NCBI GenBank assembly: GCA_958510825.1
Contig: OY294054.1
Location: 6,371,683 to 6,435,682, forward strand
Direction: 5' to 3'
Length of the DNA stretch: 64,000 bases
Source of the DNA: Brachypterus glaber
Lineage: Eukaryota > Arthropoda > Insecta > Coleoptera > Kateretidae
The notes beneath the pieces are model-generated. The model did no database searches. It was not told the DNA's origin and worked only from the letters and a program-made list of their open reading frames with translations. The translations under genes and the position numbers were made by a program. Of the stretch, positions 1 through 12,002 are shown in pieces; positions within the stretch are counted from its first letter, which is position 1; every line of letters begins with the position of its first letter.

Positions 1-52
1 AAAACTAATCATTTGCCACGGAGAAGTGATGATGGGACGAGAACCCGTAAGT

Positions 53-1430
53 CTAAGTGTAACGATTACGTAACTTCCAGTAGGTTTTGTAAATACCTAC
101 ATGGTCTGACGTTACATCATCTTGAGCTTTAACCAACAAGTTTTTTCGAAAGTATTTAGGGACAACAATTTTCCAATAGTCGGATTCAGACGACAGATCA
201 GAAACATTGTTTAATTTTACATACTTAAATAATATACAATTTTCGATACGAAAGGTAGGAAACCTTAAAGGGTTTGTCTCCACCTTTTGAAGCAACTTAA
301 GATACCACTTATCGGTAGTTTTAAAAAACAGGGGGGGTACAGAAATATTCGGGACATTTCCGGGAATAGGTCCAGTAGAAACAACATTGACAGAATTGGC
401 AGATACGGGAACAGAACGAGACAGCAAATCCGGTATTACATGGTCTACACCTTTTCGATGTATCAACTCATAGTCGTATGGCTGTAACCGTAAAGCCCAT
501 AAAGCCAGACGACCTTGAGGGTCTTTGAGCCGATTAAGCCAAAGAAGAGAATGGTGATCGGTGATCACCTTAAAATGAGTATATTCAAGGTAGTGACGGA
601 GTTTTTCCACAGCCCAAATGACAGAAAGACACTCACGCTCCGTGGTACTTAAATTCCTCTCTTGGGAAGTTAGGGAACTTGACAAATAACATATGCCTTT
701 CTCGCCAACACCAAACTGTTGGGTTAAACAGGCGCCGACGCCAAATCCAGACGGGTCACACTGAAGGATAAAAAGAAGTCCAAAGTCTGGACACGTAAAA
801 ATAGGGGCAGACACAAGTAAATCTTTAATAGTGCGTAAAGCTTTGTCACATTCGACAGTCCACTTACAAGCGACATTATTCTTAGTAAGGTGGGTTAACG
901 GAGCTACGATAGAAGATAAATTAGGTATAAATTTCCGATACCAACTAGCCGTTCCACAAATGCGACGGACTTCTTTTATATTCGTAGGTACAGGAATATT
1001 AAGCATATCACTAACTTTGTCAATATCGGGTTTTGGACCAAACCACGAAGCCAAGAAATTTAAGTTCCGGCCTACAGAAATGGCACTTCTCTCGACTCAC
1101 TATTAAGCCAGCAGCAGTTAACCGATCCAGAACCTTACCCAATATTTCTAAATGGTGCTCAAACGACTTAGTCAGGATGATAATATCATCGAGGTAGATT
1201 AACACATAGGGTTGCAAATCTACTCCCATAATCTTATCAATAATCCGGGACCATGTCGCCGGTGCAATAGAAAGCCCGAAAGGCATAAGCTTAAACTGGT
1301 ATAACCCACGGTTTGAAATCGTAAAAGCAGTATATTCACGGGAGGATTCCTTTACAGGAACGGTCCAGTAAGCAGACTTAATATCTAAGGTATTTAAATA
1401 CCTAGCATCACGAAGCTGATCCAAAATGGA
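53..1430 (-). pseudogene. Ty3/gypsy pol fragment (RT, RNase H, start of integrase)
   Basis: Two minus-strand frames (1020-1451 and 53-1054) overlap and together give reverse transcriptase, RNase H and the beginning of integrase of a Ty3/gypsy retrotransposon. The RT catalytic motif is seen as VLIYLDDIIIL, followed by the thumb motif KFLGFVV. The RNase H part has FILQCDPS and ITDHHSLLWL, and the protein ends in a zinc-domain-like stretch (SDHVGIYKTYWKLRNRY). A frameshift near 1020-1054 separates RT from RNase H. RT is cut at about 1430, where a plus-strand gag-like fragment begins, so fingers, protease and gag are missing here, and the integrase core is missing at the other end. It is a dead fragment; the family call is firm, the clade is not. 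Confidence 0.9.
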
Positions 1431-1800
1431 AGCAATTAATAATCGATACAAAAACTCTTAAGGAATTAGAAAATGAGTGTTTAAAATTGGAAGTAAAAAA
1501 GTTCCGCACAGAATCTTATGTACCTCCAAATCGAAAAAGAAATACCTATGTAGAACCCGATTTTGCATTTGTCTCTACTTCTGAGACGGTGCCGAATTCA
1601 AATTTAGCTGTGGCTATGCCTATACATATGTCCCACTATCCTCCCTCCCCACATTCTTATCAACCCGTTGATAGAAACACCCATCCCGGGATACTGAACA
1701 CACCCTGTGATGCTATTACTTCTCGTCCCTTAACTTGTTATAACTGTCGATAAGTTGGCCATGGGCACAGAGAGTGTAAAGCTCCCAAGTTTTTTTGGTT
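1431..1800 (+). pseudogene. retrotransposon gag C-terminal fragment with CCHC knuckle
   Basis: The plus-strand frame through 1487-1753 reads a polar, proline-rich stretch that ends in CYNCR, then a TAA stop, then VGHGHRECKAPK in the same frame. Read through the stop this is one CX2CX4HX4C zinc knuckle of a gag nucleocapsid, so the stop sits inside the knuckle. It begins exactly where the minus-strand pol fragment ends, in opposite orientation. The two pieces may come from one gypsy element rearranged head to head, but that is inference. Homology after about 1800 is not visible. Confidence 0.65.
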
Positions 1801-2710
1801 TTTTTTGGTACACCCTGTGTAGTCTTTGTAAGGTATCGAAAGGAAAAAAAAAAGAATAAAGAGAAATTATATTGGTTTATTTTGTTGTAATACAAAAAAA
1901 TTTCTTGAGAAAAATTGGTTGAATATTAGCAACAAATATATTTTTTTTTCTCTGGGACTTTTTGCAACTAGTTTTTTTCTCGCGGAGAAGATTATAGTCG
2001 GTTACATTTTAGCCGGTGGCTATTTGATCAAAATAGCACACTAAGGTCCAAACTGTCAACCCTAGTTTTTCTTAGACATTGTTGTTATCACCCCTGTTTT
2101 TTAACTTCAGAAAGAAGTTGTGATCGCAATCAGAAAAAGAACGCTGGGTTTGGCAGTTTCAACCATAATTAGGGTAGTGACTGACTATTGTTTTCCCTCG
2201 CGAAGTTTTTTTTGCCCCCTCGGGTAATAAGAAAAGTTACGGTTAGATGTATATTAGGTTGCCTATCCTCAAGCATGATAATTCAATTATTTTACTGACT
2301 TGAGGAAAGCAATTAAGTTGGCACCACTGAGTTAGTAAATATCACTTATGTTTGACAGTTCGTTTGTTTATCTGATGAAAAATGAGATTTTAATTTATAA
2401 ATACTGATAAATGTTTATTTAAGACGAAAGTTAATGGTATCTCTAGAAGGTATTTCTGTCTAGGTAACCCTACGTACCTAGGCTAATAATAAAATATGGA
2501 TAAAATGTATGCATAGAGAGAAATTACAGGTTAAACAAGTGGAATGGCTTTTCTTTTAATAACACAAAGGATTATTCAGTGAGTATTTCCTAGATACCTA
2601 ACTAAAACTAGCATGGAACCTAGAATATACCGCATGGGACGAATATCTTGTGAACTAACATAAAAAAATGTATACTCGGGGTCATAAAGTATGAACATTG
2701 TCACAGGGAT
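1801..2710. other. AT-rich intergenic DNA, nothing recognised
   Basis: There is no ORF of note, no RNA gene and no clear repeat unit. Homopolymer A and T runs are frequent. Confidence 0.6.
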
Positions 2711-3300
2711 GAAATCAAACCGTGACACCCCCAGGGTAAGGGGGTTATTATTTTTAAAATTTTAAAAAAATTTCGTGAAAATTGATATGTAGGGGTTTTT
2801 GGGGTAGCTACAACTGAATCCAATAACGAAAAAAAATTAACTCCACCCCCGCGGGGGTAATTATTTTTAAATATTTACAATATTTTCGTGAAAATTAGTA
2901 TATAGGGGTTTCTGGGGTAGCCAAAACTGAATCTGATAACGAAAAAAATTTAACACCACCCCCGCGGGGGTATTTTTTTTTAAATGTTTATAATATTTTC
3001 GTGAAAAAAAAAAACTGAATCTGATAACGAAAAATTTTTAACCTCACGCCCGCAGGGGTAAGGGGGTAATTATTTTTAAATGTTTAAAATATTTTCGTGA
3101 AAAATGGTATATAGTGGTTTTTGGAGTAGCTAAAGCTAAATCTGATTACAATTTTAACATGACCCTCGCGGAGGTAAGGGGGTAATTGTTTACAATATTT
3201 TCGTAAATATTGGTATATAAGGGTTTTTCGGGTAGCTAAAACTGGATCTGATAACGAAAAAAATTTAACTCCACACCCGCAGGTGTAAGAGGGTAGCTAT
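2711..3300. repeat. degenerate tandem repeat, about 115-bp unit, about 5 copies
   Basis: The block contains a GC-rich CCACCCCCGCGGGGGTAA motif, an AT-rich TTTTAAATGTTTA and TTTTCGTGAAAA stretch, GGGGTTTTTGGGGTAGCTA, and CTGATAACGAAAAA. It recurs at about 2725, 2845, 2958, 3044 and 3168. Copies differ by many substitutions and small indels, and one copy (2958-3044) lacks the GGGGTTTTTGGGG part. Confidence 0.85.
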
Positions 3301-4050
3301 TTTGATTAATATTTGATCTATTTGCTGCTCACAGTGTTTAATTTAGTAGTTCTAGATTTAAAATTTGTCCAAATTCCATGGTTCAATCTTAAATAAAGAT
3401 ATTAGGATTTCATTTACTGCCTTTATAATTCATATCCGTATCGTTTGATGTTATGATTGACTAGTCACCTATCTTTTTGTATTTTTTATATTTTTTAATA
3501 AAATTTTTATTTTAAAAACACTAATGTCATTTTACAGAGTAACGTATTAATTTAATTCATTAAAATTTTCTAACCTTCTTTTTAAAAACCATAAACAAGC
3601 AATGAAAAAATTATAAAAATATGTCAAATTTATTTTGACGTCTACCATTTTCATTGGTATCCACTGTACATACCAAATTTCAAGTATCTACGACCCCGTT
3701 CAAAAGATATTATTTTGATAGGTCGGCCATCTTGTTTTTTGGTTTTTTGTTTTTTATTATACCCTTACATACCAAATTTCAACCTTCTGTTCAAAAAGCG
3801 TAATTTTTACATGTTGGGTTTGGACTTTTTCATAAGGTAAAAGTCGGCGCTGAGCGCCTTTTCAAATTAATTCTTTTTTTCATTTTGTCGATTTGCTATC
3901 AAGTCCTATATTGTTTCTTGGTATCGTCGATTTTCAATTGTCATTATATCCCCACATAACAATTTTCAATTCCCTACGATAATCCAATTAACATTTAAGA
4001 GAATAAGTATTTTGTCGAAAAAATGACAGCTCGCTGCGCTCGCGGTGACT
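3301..4050. other. intergenic DNA, nothing recognised
   Basis: AT-rich sequence without coding signal. Pieces such as ACATACCAAATTTCAA occur more than once near 3660-3790, suggesting an old diverged repeat. Confidence 0.5.
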
Positions 4051-4620
4051 TCCCCTCGCGGTGACTTCCCGGATAGTATTTTTTAGGTAGAATCTGATTA
4101 AATAGTCACTATAAGCTTATATTTTAAATTTCAAGTCTCTAAGTCATTCCGATCAAAAGTTATTATAAAAACAAAAGAAAATTTATGATGTGCCCTGCTT
4201 CGGACTTCACAGCTAGTATTTTTTTGGTAATATTGGTAATATTATATACGTGTCCTTGTTTCAATAGTCACCGTAAGCTTGTATTTTAAATTTTATGTCT
4301 CCATAATCATCTGGTCAAAAATTAAAAAAAAAAACAAAAGAAAATCAATTATATGCATGTTTTGAACTTCATGGTTAGTATTTTTTGGAAATTTTTTGTA
4401 TGTGTCTTATTTAATTAGTTACCTTTAACTTATATTTCAAATTTCAAGTCTCCAAGTCAATCCGGTGAACAGTTATTAAAGAGACAAAAAAACTTTTGGA
4501 CTTCACAGATAGTATTTTTTTTTAAGTTTAACCTGTTTAAATAGTCCCAATTAGCTTATATTTTAAGTTTCAAGTTAATAGCTCATCCCGTTCAAAAGTG
4601 TATTAAAAAATACAAACAGG
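4050..4620. repeat. degenerate tandem repeat, about 130-160-bp unit, about 4 copies
   Basis: Each unit holds a variant of GGACTTCACAGCTAGTATTTTTT, then AATAGTCACNNTAAGCTTATATTTTAAATTTCAAGTCTCC, then a CAAAAGTTATTA and ACAAAAGAAAA stretch. Copies lie near 4065, 4205, 4365 and 4500. The units are strongly diverged, so the array is old. Confidence 0.75.
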
Positions 4621-5057
4621 CCACCAGAGGTCACGCACAAGTTGCTTGCGATGGTTTCCTAAAACCTTAAGACCATGCCTAAGACTATAGCAAATTTCAA
4701 AGACTTGGCACAAAGTGCACGATTCTTATGGTTTTTCAATAATTCTTGCGCTATATTACATCTCGCCGTACACATGTTGCCAGATTTTATGGATGCCAAG
4801 TTGACCTATAAAACTATATGAAAACTATACACTGCAGTCTACGCTAACGCCCTCTCCCCAATATACGCAAGCACAACGCAATATACGAAAATCTATAAGG
4901 GTAATAAATTAACGTCCATCCAATTTTATTAAAAAACGAATGAACACATTAAGAAAAACGTTTTCCTCTACTTTAAAGGCGCTATACGGATGCCAATTTA
5001 CCACCGGATGCCACTTGAACCTCATTTTTAACACGTGTTGATGCCACTTTATACCCC

Positions 5058-5059
<2 letters not shown>
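4621..5059. other. intergenic DNA, nothing recognised
   Basis: No coding or RNA signal is seen. The stretch leads into the TA microsatellite and CAGCGTCC-rich repeat block. Confidence 0.5.

Positions 5060-5116
<57 letters not shown>
5060..5116. repeat. (TA)n microsatellite
   Basis: About 28 uninterrupted TA units. It lies next to a GTACCACTCAGCGTCC segment. A second (TA)n tract at 7662-7729 lies next to the inverted version of that segment. Confidence 0.95.
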
Positions 5117-5117
<1 letters not shown>

Positions 5118-5126
5118 CTATGTAGT

Positions 5127-5345
5127 ACCACTCAGCGTCCAGACCACAAACATTGTTACCTAGCGTCCGGTGTTTATGTATCGCGTTTATGGATGCATCA
5201 TTGTAAAGGGTTATCCAGCGTCCATACACGCGGCGTCTTAGTCTGCGTCCGGTGTTTATGTATAGCGTTTATGGATTATGGATGCATCAGTGTAAAGGGT
5301 TATCGAGCGTCCATACACGCGGCGGTTTAGTCTGCGTCCAGTTGA
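5127..5345. repeat. tandem duplication rich in CAGCGTCC/GCGTCCGG
   Basis: A unit of about 85-95 bp is present twice, at about 5163-5250 and 5250-5340. It contains GCGTCCGGTGTTTATGTAT, GCGTTTATGGAT, GGGTTATC and CGTCCATACACGCGGCG. A partial CACTCAGCGTCCAGACCAC precedes it. The CAGCGTCC core reappears inverted in the 7209-7640 block. Confidence 0.85.
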
Positions 5346-5549
5346 GAAGGGTGAGGAAAGGGTAAGGAAGTATAATTTATATATTTTTGTCTTGCATTGA
5401 TGATGTGCATGTTAAATATATGTAACCTTAAGATAAAACGCATGAATAAAAATATTTAAAAAATATGTCACTTTTAAATTTTAAATGAATGTAGAATATG
5501 TAAAAAGTGTTTTTATTAAATTAAAAAAAAATCCAATTATAAGTATATT

Positions 5550-6800
5550 TTCTAGTACATGTATGTAAAAAATGTACGCCATCTTGGATCCTCCATCTTA
5601 AATTTTGCAAATATAACCACAGAGTCGTAATTAACAACCCCAAAAACCCGCGTTTATCAAATTTGGCAAAAATCGGTTGATTTTTTAAAATTTCGTCTGT
5701 CATCTTGGATCCGCCATTTTGAACTTCTCACATCTAACCTCAGATTTGCAATATACTATTTACTGTGAATAGTATATAATGGAATGCGTAGCATTACATA
5801 TCTTCACGGCTTGTTTATTTATAATAGTAAACCAAAAGGTAAGGTAAGGTCTTTAAAATTTGTAAAAAAAATCGCCTGTGGCGTTAGGCCTTTTACATGT
5901 TTATTATTCAAGTTTGTTAAACATGCATGAAATTTATAAAAAAATTTACCTGCGGCGCACAGTTGGGATTTTCAAAGTTTTTTATTTTAGATTCCAGAAA
6001 ACGGTAAATTTTGAATCGATCTTCCTACTTTTTTTTTTTTCAGAGAACTTGTTAAGACTTTTACTTTTTTTATAATCTGCTGCTACAGTTTTGATTTGAG
6101 GCATAACAATCAAGTGCTGAGGGTTAACCCTTTGAGATTCACATTAAAGTCAAAGTGGTGAAAGGGGTTTTTGTAGTCGCTGATTACGAATCCGAGGTTA
6201 GATTTGTGAAATTTAAGATGGCGGACAAAATTAAAAAAAAAAACAACCGATTTATGCCAAATTTAATATACGGGGTTTTTGTTACGGGTGATTAAAAATC
6301 TGAGGTTGGATTTGCGAAATTCAAGATGGGGGATCCAAGATTGCGTACGAAAATTTTAAAAACCACCGATTTAAATTTAATAAGGTGGATCTAAGATGGC
6401 GGACAAAATTTTAATATCATCCGATTCATGCCAGATTTGATATGTGGGGGTTTTTGAGGCCGCTGATACAAATCTGAGGTTTGGAAAGTTGAAGATGGCG
6501 GATCCAAGATGGAAGACAAAATTTTATAAAATCAACCGATTTATGCCAAATCTGATATACGGGGGTTTTTGAGATCACTGAATTTCGCAAATATAACCAC
6601 AGATTCGTAATCAGCGACCCCAAAAACCACCGTATATTAAATCTGGCATAAATCGGTTGATTTTTAAATTTTCGTCCGCCGTCTTGGATCCGCGATCTTG
6701 AATTTCACAAATCTAGCCACAGATTCGTAATCAGCAACCCCAAAAACCACCGTATATCAAATTTGACATAAATCGGTCTATTTTTAAAAATTGCACCTTA
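5550..6800. repeat. repeat family with AAGATGGCGGATCC motif in both orientations
   Basis: A unit of roughly 100 bp recurs: CGATTTATGCCAAATTTGATATACGGGG, then GCTGATTACGAATCTGAGG, then AAATTCAAGATGGCGGATCC. It reads minus at 5570-5750, plus several times at 6150-6560, and minus again at 6570-6790. The block is therefore partly palindromic. ORFs across it, such as 5521-5703 and 6426-6623 minus, are only the repeat translated. Confidence 0.8.
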
Positions 6801-7205
6801 ATGTCTGTTTTTTTTTTAATTCATTCATTCAAATTATTTGTTTTTTTTTTAAACATTCATGCAAAAATTAAAAATATACTAAAATTACTAACGGTTGCAC
6901 CAGGGTTGATCTGATTTTAAAACGAACTTCAATTCATTGATGACAATTATTATTTACCCTTTAAAATTAGTTTACAACTTTCTAAGCTAAAATATTTATG
7001 ACTTATGAATTATACATACCTGATGTTTTTGCCGCTTTCATAATTGTATATGTCCTTTCTCGAAAATGGTATATTTTGAACTTTTAACACTTGATAACGA
7101 CCACGTGCGAAGAACCTTACCGAAAAGATGAGGATTTGGCGGGAGTTGTCAGCCAATTCAATAAGTTCGCGCAAAAAATGATTACCATATTTTCTTCTCT
7201 ATTTA
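6801..7205. other. intergenic DNA, nothing recognised
   Basis: AT-rich DNA with no coding or repeat structure that I can define. Confidence 0.5.
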
Positions 7206-7395
7206 AACGTACCCGACTTAAGTTGGACGCTGAGTAAACCTGTGGCATGATATTTTAAATAAACACCAAACGGACGCTAAGTAAACCTGTGGAATGGTAA
7301 TTTAAATAAACACCAAACGGACGCTGAGTAAACCTGTGGAATGATAATTTAAATAAACTCCAAACGGACGCTGAGTAAACCTACCGGAGCAGTCA
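7206..7395. repeat. tandem repeat, about 55-bp unit with GGACGCTGAGTAAACCTG
   Basis: Three and a half copies of GGACGCTGAGTAAACCTGTGG followed by TTTAAATAAACNCCAAAC, starting near 7215, 7273, 7319 and 7368. The copies are close to identical, unlike the older repeats to the left. The core GGACGCTGAGT is the reverse complement of the ACTCAGCGTCC at 5130. Confidence 0.9.
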
Positions 7396-7565
7396 AAACA
7401 AATACACGCATAAACACCAAACTGAAGACAGCGCCTCAAGTGGCCAGAGCGCTGAACTAAATTATAAACAGCTAACCAAAATCAGGCAAGTTGACCTCCA
7501 TCTAATTTCTTTACCAGTAGGTTCCTAGCAAGCTATTATAACGTTTTCTGATGTTTTTTAGGTTT

Positions 7566-7659
7566 GGCCACTGAGCGTCCGTTTATCGGACGCTGAGTGG
7601 CACCGGACGCCCAGTGAGCCTAAGAATTTACATTGCGGACGCTGAGTTGTACCGTAAAG

Positions 7660-7719
<60 letters not shown>

Positions 7720-7729
7720 TTATATATAC
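7566..7729. repeat. GGACGCTGAGT cluster next to (TA)n
   Basis: CACTGAGCGTCCG and CGGACGCTGAGTGGCACC form a short palindrome at about 7571-7602. Another GCGGACGCTGAGTTGTACC lies at 7635-7653, followed by a (TA)n tract at 7662-7729. With 5060-5140 this gives a symmetrical terminal structure: (TA)n, GTACC, ACTCAGCGTCC on the left and its inverse on the right. Confidence 0.75.
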
Positions 7730-7970
7730 AGTATGATTCATAAATAGTTTTAGAAAAAAAACCCACATTCTCTAGACCAAACTGAAAAGTTTTCCGGAGA
7801 CAAAAAAAAATGTACACATTGGTCGTCGAGTTATATTTAAAAAAAACACCCCTTTTTAACAGCACGCCATTGAGTTGGATTGGTAAACAATCATGAATTA
7901 GTGCGATGTTGCCACACCGACATAACCTAAAAAGTAACAGAGGTGTAAGTGTGAAATTGTAAAATGTTCA

Positions 7971-8270
7971 TTGGAAACAGAATTTTCAACTCCGTCAGGT
8001 AAATTTTTGACAGCAGAGACGTCATTTGGCTTGAAAACTGTGATAGTGACAAGAAAACCGTGGGTCCAGTGGGCAAAAATAATGCAGGTGAAAAAAACTG
8101 ACAGAAACCACGAAAAATCAAAACAAAACGACAAAGTGGTGTTTGAACATGTGATATCTGTGGATGATGTGTCAATCGACAGTACGCAGATAAGTGCCGA
8201 AAACGTTGACGAATTGGACACTAGTTTTTTGGAAGGGGCCAAGAACCTGTGGCAGAAATTGAATAAATAG
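7971..8270 (+). CDS. hypothetical 99-aa ORF
   Basis: The ORF opens with ATG at 7971 and runs 99 codons. The product is polar, with a charged patch (KKTDRNHEKSKQN) and an acidic C-terminal third. No domain, signal peptide or membrane segment is recognised. It stands alone in repeat-rich DNA. It may be part of an unrecognised transposon or chance; its amino acid composition is less biased than that of most nearby ORFs. The antisense ORFs over the same stretch are taken as shadows. Confidence 0.25.
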   Translation: METEFSTPSGKFLTAETSFGLKTVIVTRKPWVQWAKIMQVKKTDRNHEKSKQNDKVVFEHVISVDDVSIDSTQISAENVDELDTSFLEGAKNLWQKLNK

Positions 8271-8840
8271 GGGAAAACGTTGAGTCACATTACCCAGCAC
8301 TGTTACCTGTCTCTAGCGTTAGCATTAGTTCCAGTGTACCAGAAATTCGTAGCACAACCTCCGAAAAAATTGATTTTCACATGTATTTTGCAGTAAATAG
8401 CGACCCAGTTACTGTGACAGAAGCTATGAACAGCATTAAAAAAGAATAATCGATTGAGGCTATACAGTGCGAATTGAAATGAAATAGAAAAAAAAGTTGA
8501 TGGTTGTTCAAGTGGAATGGAACTTTGCTGATGGTAATGGTCTAAGACACTATCTTTTACACATAAATTTAGTTTTAAAGAGGAAAAATTTGGATTTCAG
8601 ACTTTAAGGTATGTATAATAAAACAAGTAAAAGGCTTTTCGTATTAGTTACCAAATCTTTAAGTATTTTTTTCTAAATCTGTTTAAAAGTTTACGTTTTT
8701 TTAAAGGTGACGTCACTTAAGCCAGACCCCCCACCCCCTTTGTCACTTTTCGTCACCTTTTGATCAACCCCCTCCCCCCTATGGAGGTGACATCATTCTT
8801 GATCAGCCCCTAATGGATTTCAATGATATCACAAAAAATG
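8271..8840. other. intergenic DNA, nothing firm
   Basis: No gene is recognised. At 8705-8815 there is a GTGACGTCA and CCCCCACCCCC stretch resembling the interior of the TIR element at 11577-12632, possibly a diverged relic. Confidence 0.45.
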
Positions 8841-9185
8841 TATAGTAAAAAAACATTTTTAAGAACAAGCTTTTATTTAACTGCACTAAAAAGAAGAAAA
8901 TAAGCTTTCAAGTAAATCAAACCCATCATTTTGTTACATTATACAATTTTATATCATATAAAATTGTATAATGTAACAAAATGATGGGTTTGATTTACTT
9001 GAAAGCTTATTTTCTTTTTTTTAGTGCAGTTAAATAACCCATCATTTTGTTACATTATACAATTTTATATCATATAAAATTGTATAATGTAACAAAATGA
9101 TGGGTTTGATTTACTTGAAAGTTTATTTTCTTTTTTTTAGTGCAGTTAAATAAAAGCTTGTTCTTAAAAATGTTTTTTTACTATA
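8841..9185. repeat. near-perfect foldback with duplicated inner palindrome
   Basis: The left arm begins TATAGTAAAAAAACATTTTT at 8841 and the right arm ends with its complement at 9185. Inside are two copies of a palindrome built on CCATCATTTTGTTACATT, centred near 8962 and 9074, separated by TTTTTAGTGCAGTTAAATAA. Arm mismatches are few, so the structure is young. There is no ORF. It is likely a non-autonomous foldback or MITE-like element. Confidence 0.85.
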
Positions 9186-9349
9186 AATTTATTTTTCATT
9201 TTTTAGTCGTCAAAATTTTGTAGGATACAAACTTTATTTCAAATCGGGCGCCGAAATGCAAAGGCCGGCCCTGTGCATTATTTAATGGTAATCCTTACAT
9301 GTATATTTGTATATGATTGACTGACAGAAATTTTGATGATTAAAAAAAA

Positions 9350-10080
9350 AGGTCTCACATCTAAAAAGATGTGGGTGAAAAAAGGGATTTTTTTAAATTT
9401 TAAGGGTGGGGAGATTGGGGGTAAATTTTATACAAAATTGTACTGTCATCAGATATAAGCATGTGTACTTAATTTCAGCTCTATACGTGGTGAAACAGAG
9501 AGGGGGTAAACTTGGCCTTATACGCGTATGGGGGTGATGGGGAGATAAGGGGGATATAAAATTTATTGTAAAATTTTGTTTTACTGGATGAGTATGTAAC
9601 ATAATTTTAATTTTAGTTTTATATAAAATTTTATTGTCAACCAAGTTAGGCATGTGTACCAAATCTTACCTTTCTAAGTACATTAAATTATCACATGTGT
9701 GAAAAAAATGGATTTTTTTAATTTTAGGGGTGGCGGGTTGGGGGGTAAGTTTTATATAAAATTATATTGTTAGCCGAGATAAGCATGTGTACCAAATTTA
9801 AGCTGTTTAAGTATAGTCTAAGTGAATGAAACAGAGGGGGGTTAACTTAACCTTATACGCGTATGGGGGGTGATGAGGAGATGAGGGGGGATGCAAAATT
9901 TATTGTAAAATTTTATTATTACTTTTTAGTTTTAAATTATCTTGTGTGGGTAATAAAATGGATTTTTTTAATTTTAGGGGGGGTTGGGGGGTAAGTTTTA
10001 TATAAAATTGTATTCAGCTGAGTTAAGCATGTTTGCTACACATTAAGTACATTCTAAGTGGTCGAAAAAGCCTTTGGTAG
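9350..10080. repeat. degenerate tandem repeat, about 250-330-bp unit, 3 copies
   Basis: The unit carries a GGATTTTTTTAATTTTAGGGGT block, a GGGGTAAGTTTTATATAAAATT block, AAGCATGTGTACC, GAAACAGAGGGGG and CCTTATACGCGTATGGGGG. Copies start near 9380, 9705 and 9955, and the last is shortened. No coding capacity is recognised. Confidence 0.75.
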
Positions 10081-11380
10081 ATTTGCCCTAAACAAACAAA
10101 CAAACATTGCAAGTTAAATAAAAGCTTGTAAAAAGTAGTCCACAACATTATATCTCTTTTCTTCAGTCCTTATTATATTATTCACAGCGCCTGAGCTAGA
10201 ATAATATTATACGGTAGTTTCAAGTTTTCAAAAAAAATCAAAAATCGTCCTACACAAAAAATTCTTGCATATAATTTGTTTCATGAAAAAAAAAAGCAAT
10301 TTTTGTTTTCAAATGTTCGTCCGTCCGTCCGTCCGTCCGTCCGTCTGTCTGATGTCAAGTTTTTTGTAGTCACGATAACTCAAGAACGAATAATCGGATC
10401 GACTTGAAAATTTCAGGAAAAATCAAGTTCTACGAGAGGAAGAACCCTATTTTTGGAAGTAATCCCCCCAAAAACGAAAAAGTTATGGGGGGTTGAACTT
10501 TTAAAAAAATCGAAAAAGGCTGAAAGGGATCTCCGATTAACGTATTTTTTTCATCAAAAATTACTTTTATTATAAGGATAAATTTTACAAAAACAAAAAA
10601 TAAAAAAAAAAAATTGAAAAATTTTGAAATTTTTTTTTTAAGTTTTTTAGAATAAAAAAAAATTTTTTTCGCAAAAAGAAAATTTATTAAAAAAAATTAA
10701 AAATTTTTAAAATTTTTTTTTAAGTTTTTTTGAAAACTTTTTCTAAAAAAATAATTTTTTCATGTATTTGGGAAGTGCAATATACCATTTTTTAAAACCA
10801 AAATAGATGAAATTTAATATTTACTTTTCTATTTTAGGTAAACAAAATATTAAGACTGACCATAAATGAAATTGAAAGTCATGGATTACAAAAAATAAAT
10901 CATACTTGCATTAGCCAAATAATTTAAAATAAAAATACTAAGACTGTCTTAGTCTTAGTAAGACAAATACCTTTGATGTACCGTACTATCCAGACTCTAT
11001 GGACATTAACATGAAATTCAACACTTACAGCTTTAAAAAGAATGTTAGAGAAGTATTGATTATTTAAAAATGGAATGGATCAGATGGCTTTACAGAATAA
11101 AAGCGTTTTAGTCTAAAATTTAGACTGAACTATGAACTGAATTAAAATATGAAAAAAACAAGCAATTAATAGAAGTGGGCATAATGATTTTCAGTTTTAT
11201 GAGAAACTAGATTTTCTATATGGACAACATCCAGCTATTACACTAATGCAATGAGTAGATACATTTTAAGACAATAAAATGCTAAAACGCAAAAATTTAC
11301 CTTAAAATAGTTCAAAAACAACACTGTTTTGATAAAAAAATTAAAAAGTTGCAAAGAACAAAGAAATAGGGTGACACAAA
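10081..11380. other. simple-sequence-rich intergenic DNA
   Basis: It holds a (GTCC)n microsatellite at 10317-10350 next to ACGATAACTCAAGAACG, then long A and T runs (10530-10760). I see no gene. A short CTAAGACTGTCTTAGTCTTAG hairpin lies near 10940. Confidence 0.6.
10317..10350. repeat. (GTCC)n microsatellite
   Basis: Seven GTCC units in a row with GTCT variants at the end. Confidence 0.95.
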
Positions 11381-11576
11381 ACTCTACTCATCACATCTCT
11401 ACTCACGCACATCTCTACTCACACACATCTCTACTCACACACATCTCTACTCACACAGAACTCAAAAACATCTCTACTCACACATATCTCTACTCACACA
11501 CATCTCTACTCATTGTCATTGATTTTGACAATTATTTGATTACAATTAGGGTACCATGGCGGAACAAGGGGTCGTC

Positions 11577-11835
11577 CATATTACACGTCACACCTTTAGG
11601 GGGGGGGGGTGTCAGGCATTTGTGACAAAGTGTTAAATGGAGGAGGGGATGAGGGTTCGTCGAGTGTGACGTCACACCAAACATTTTATTGACCTACCTA
11701 AAATTATTTTTTTATATTCTGACAGAATTTTTTAGAATAGTTCAATTTAACTAAAAAAAAAAATTATTAACATGTAAATATAATTTTAAAAAATATGCTT
11801 ATGTGTCTTTACCTTTTTTTTGCCATAATTAATAT

Positions 11836-11920
<85 letters not shown>

Positions 11921-11953
11921 TGTGAGTGTGAGTGTGAGTGTGAGTGTGAGTGT

Positions 11954-12002
<49 letters not shown>

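Noticed and set aside
7898..8242. Antisense ORFs over the 7971-8270 ORF
   Set aside because: Shadow frames of the plus-strand ORF; no independent evidence.
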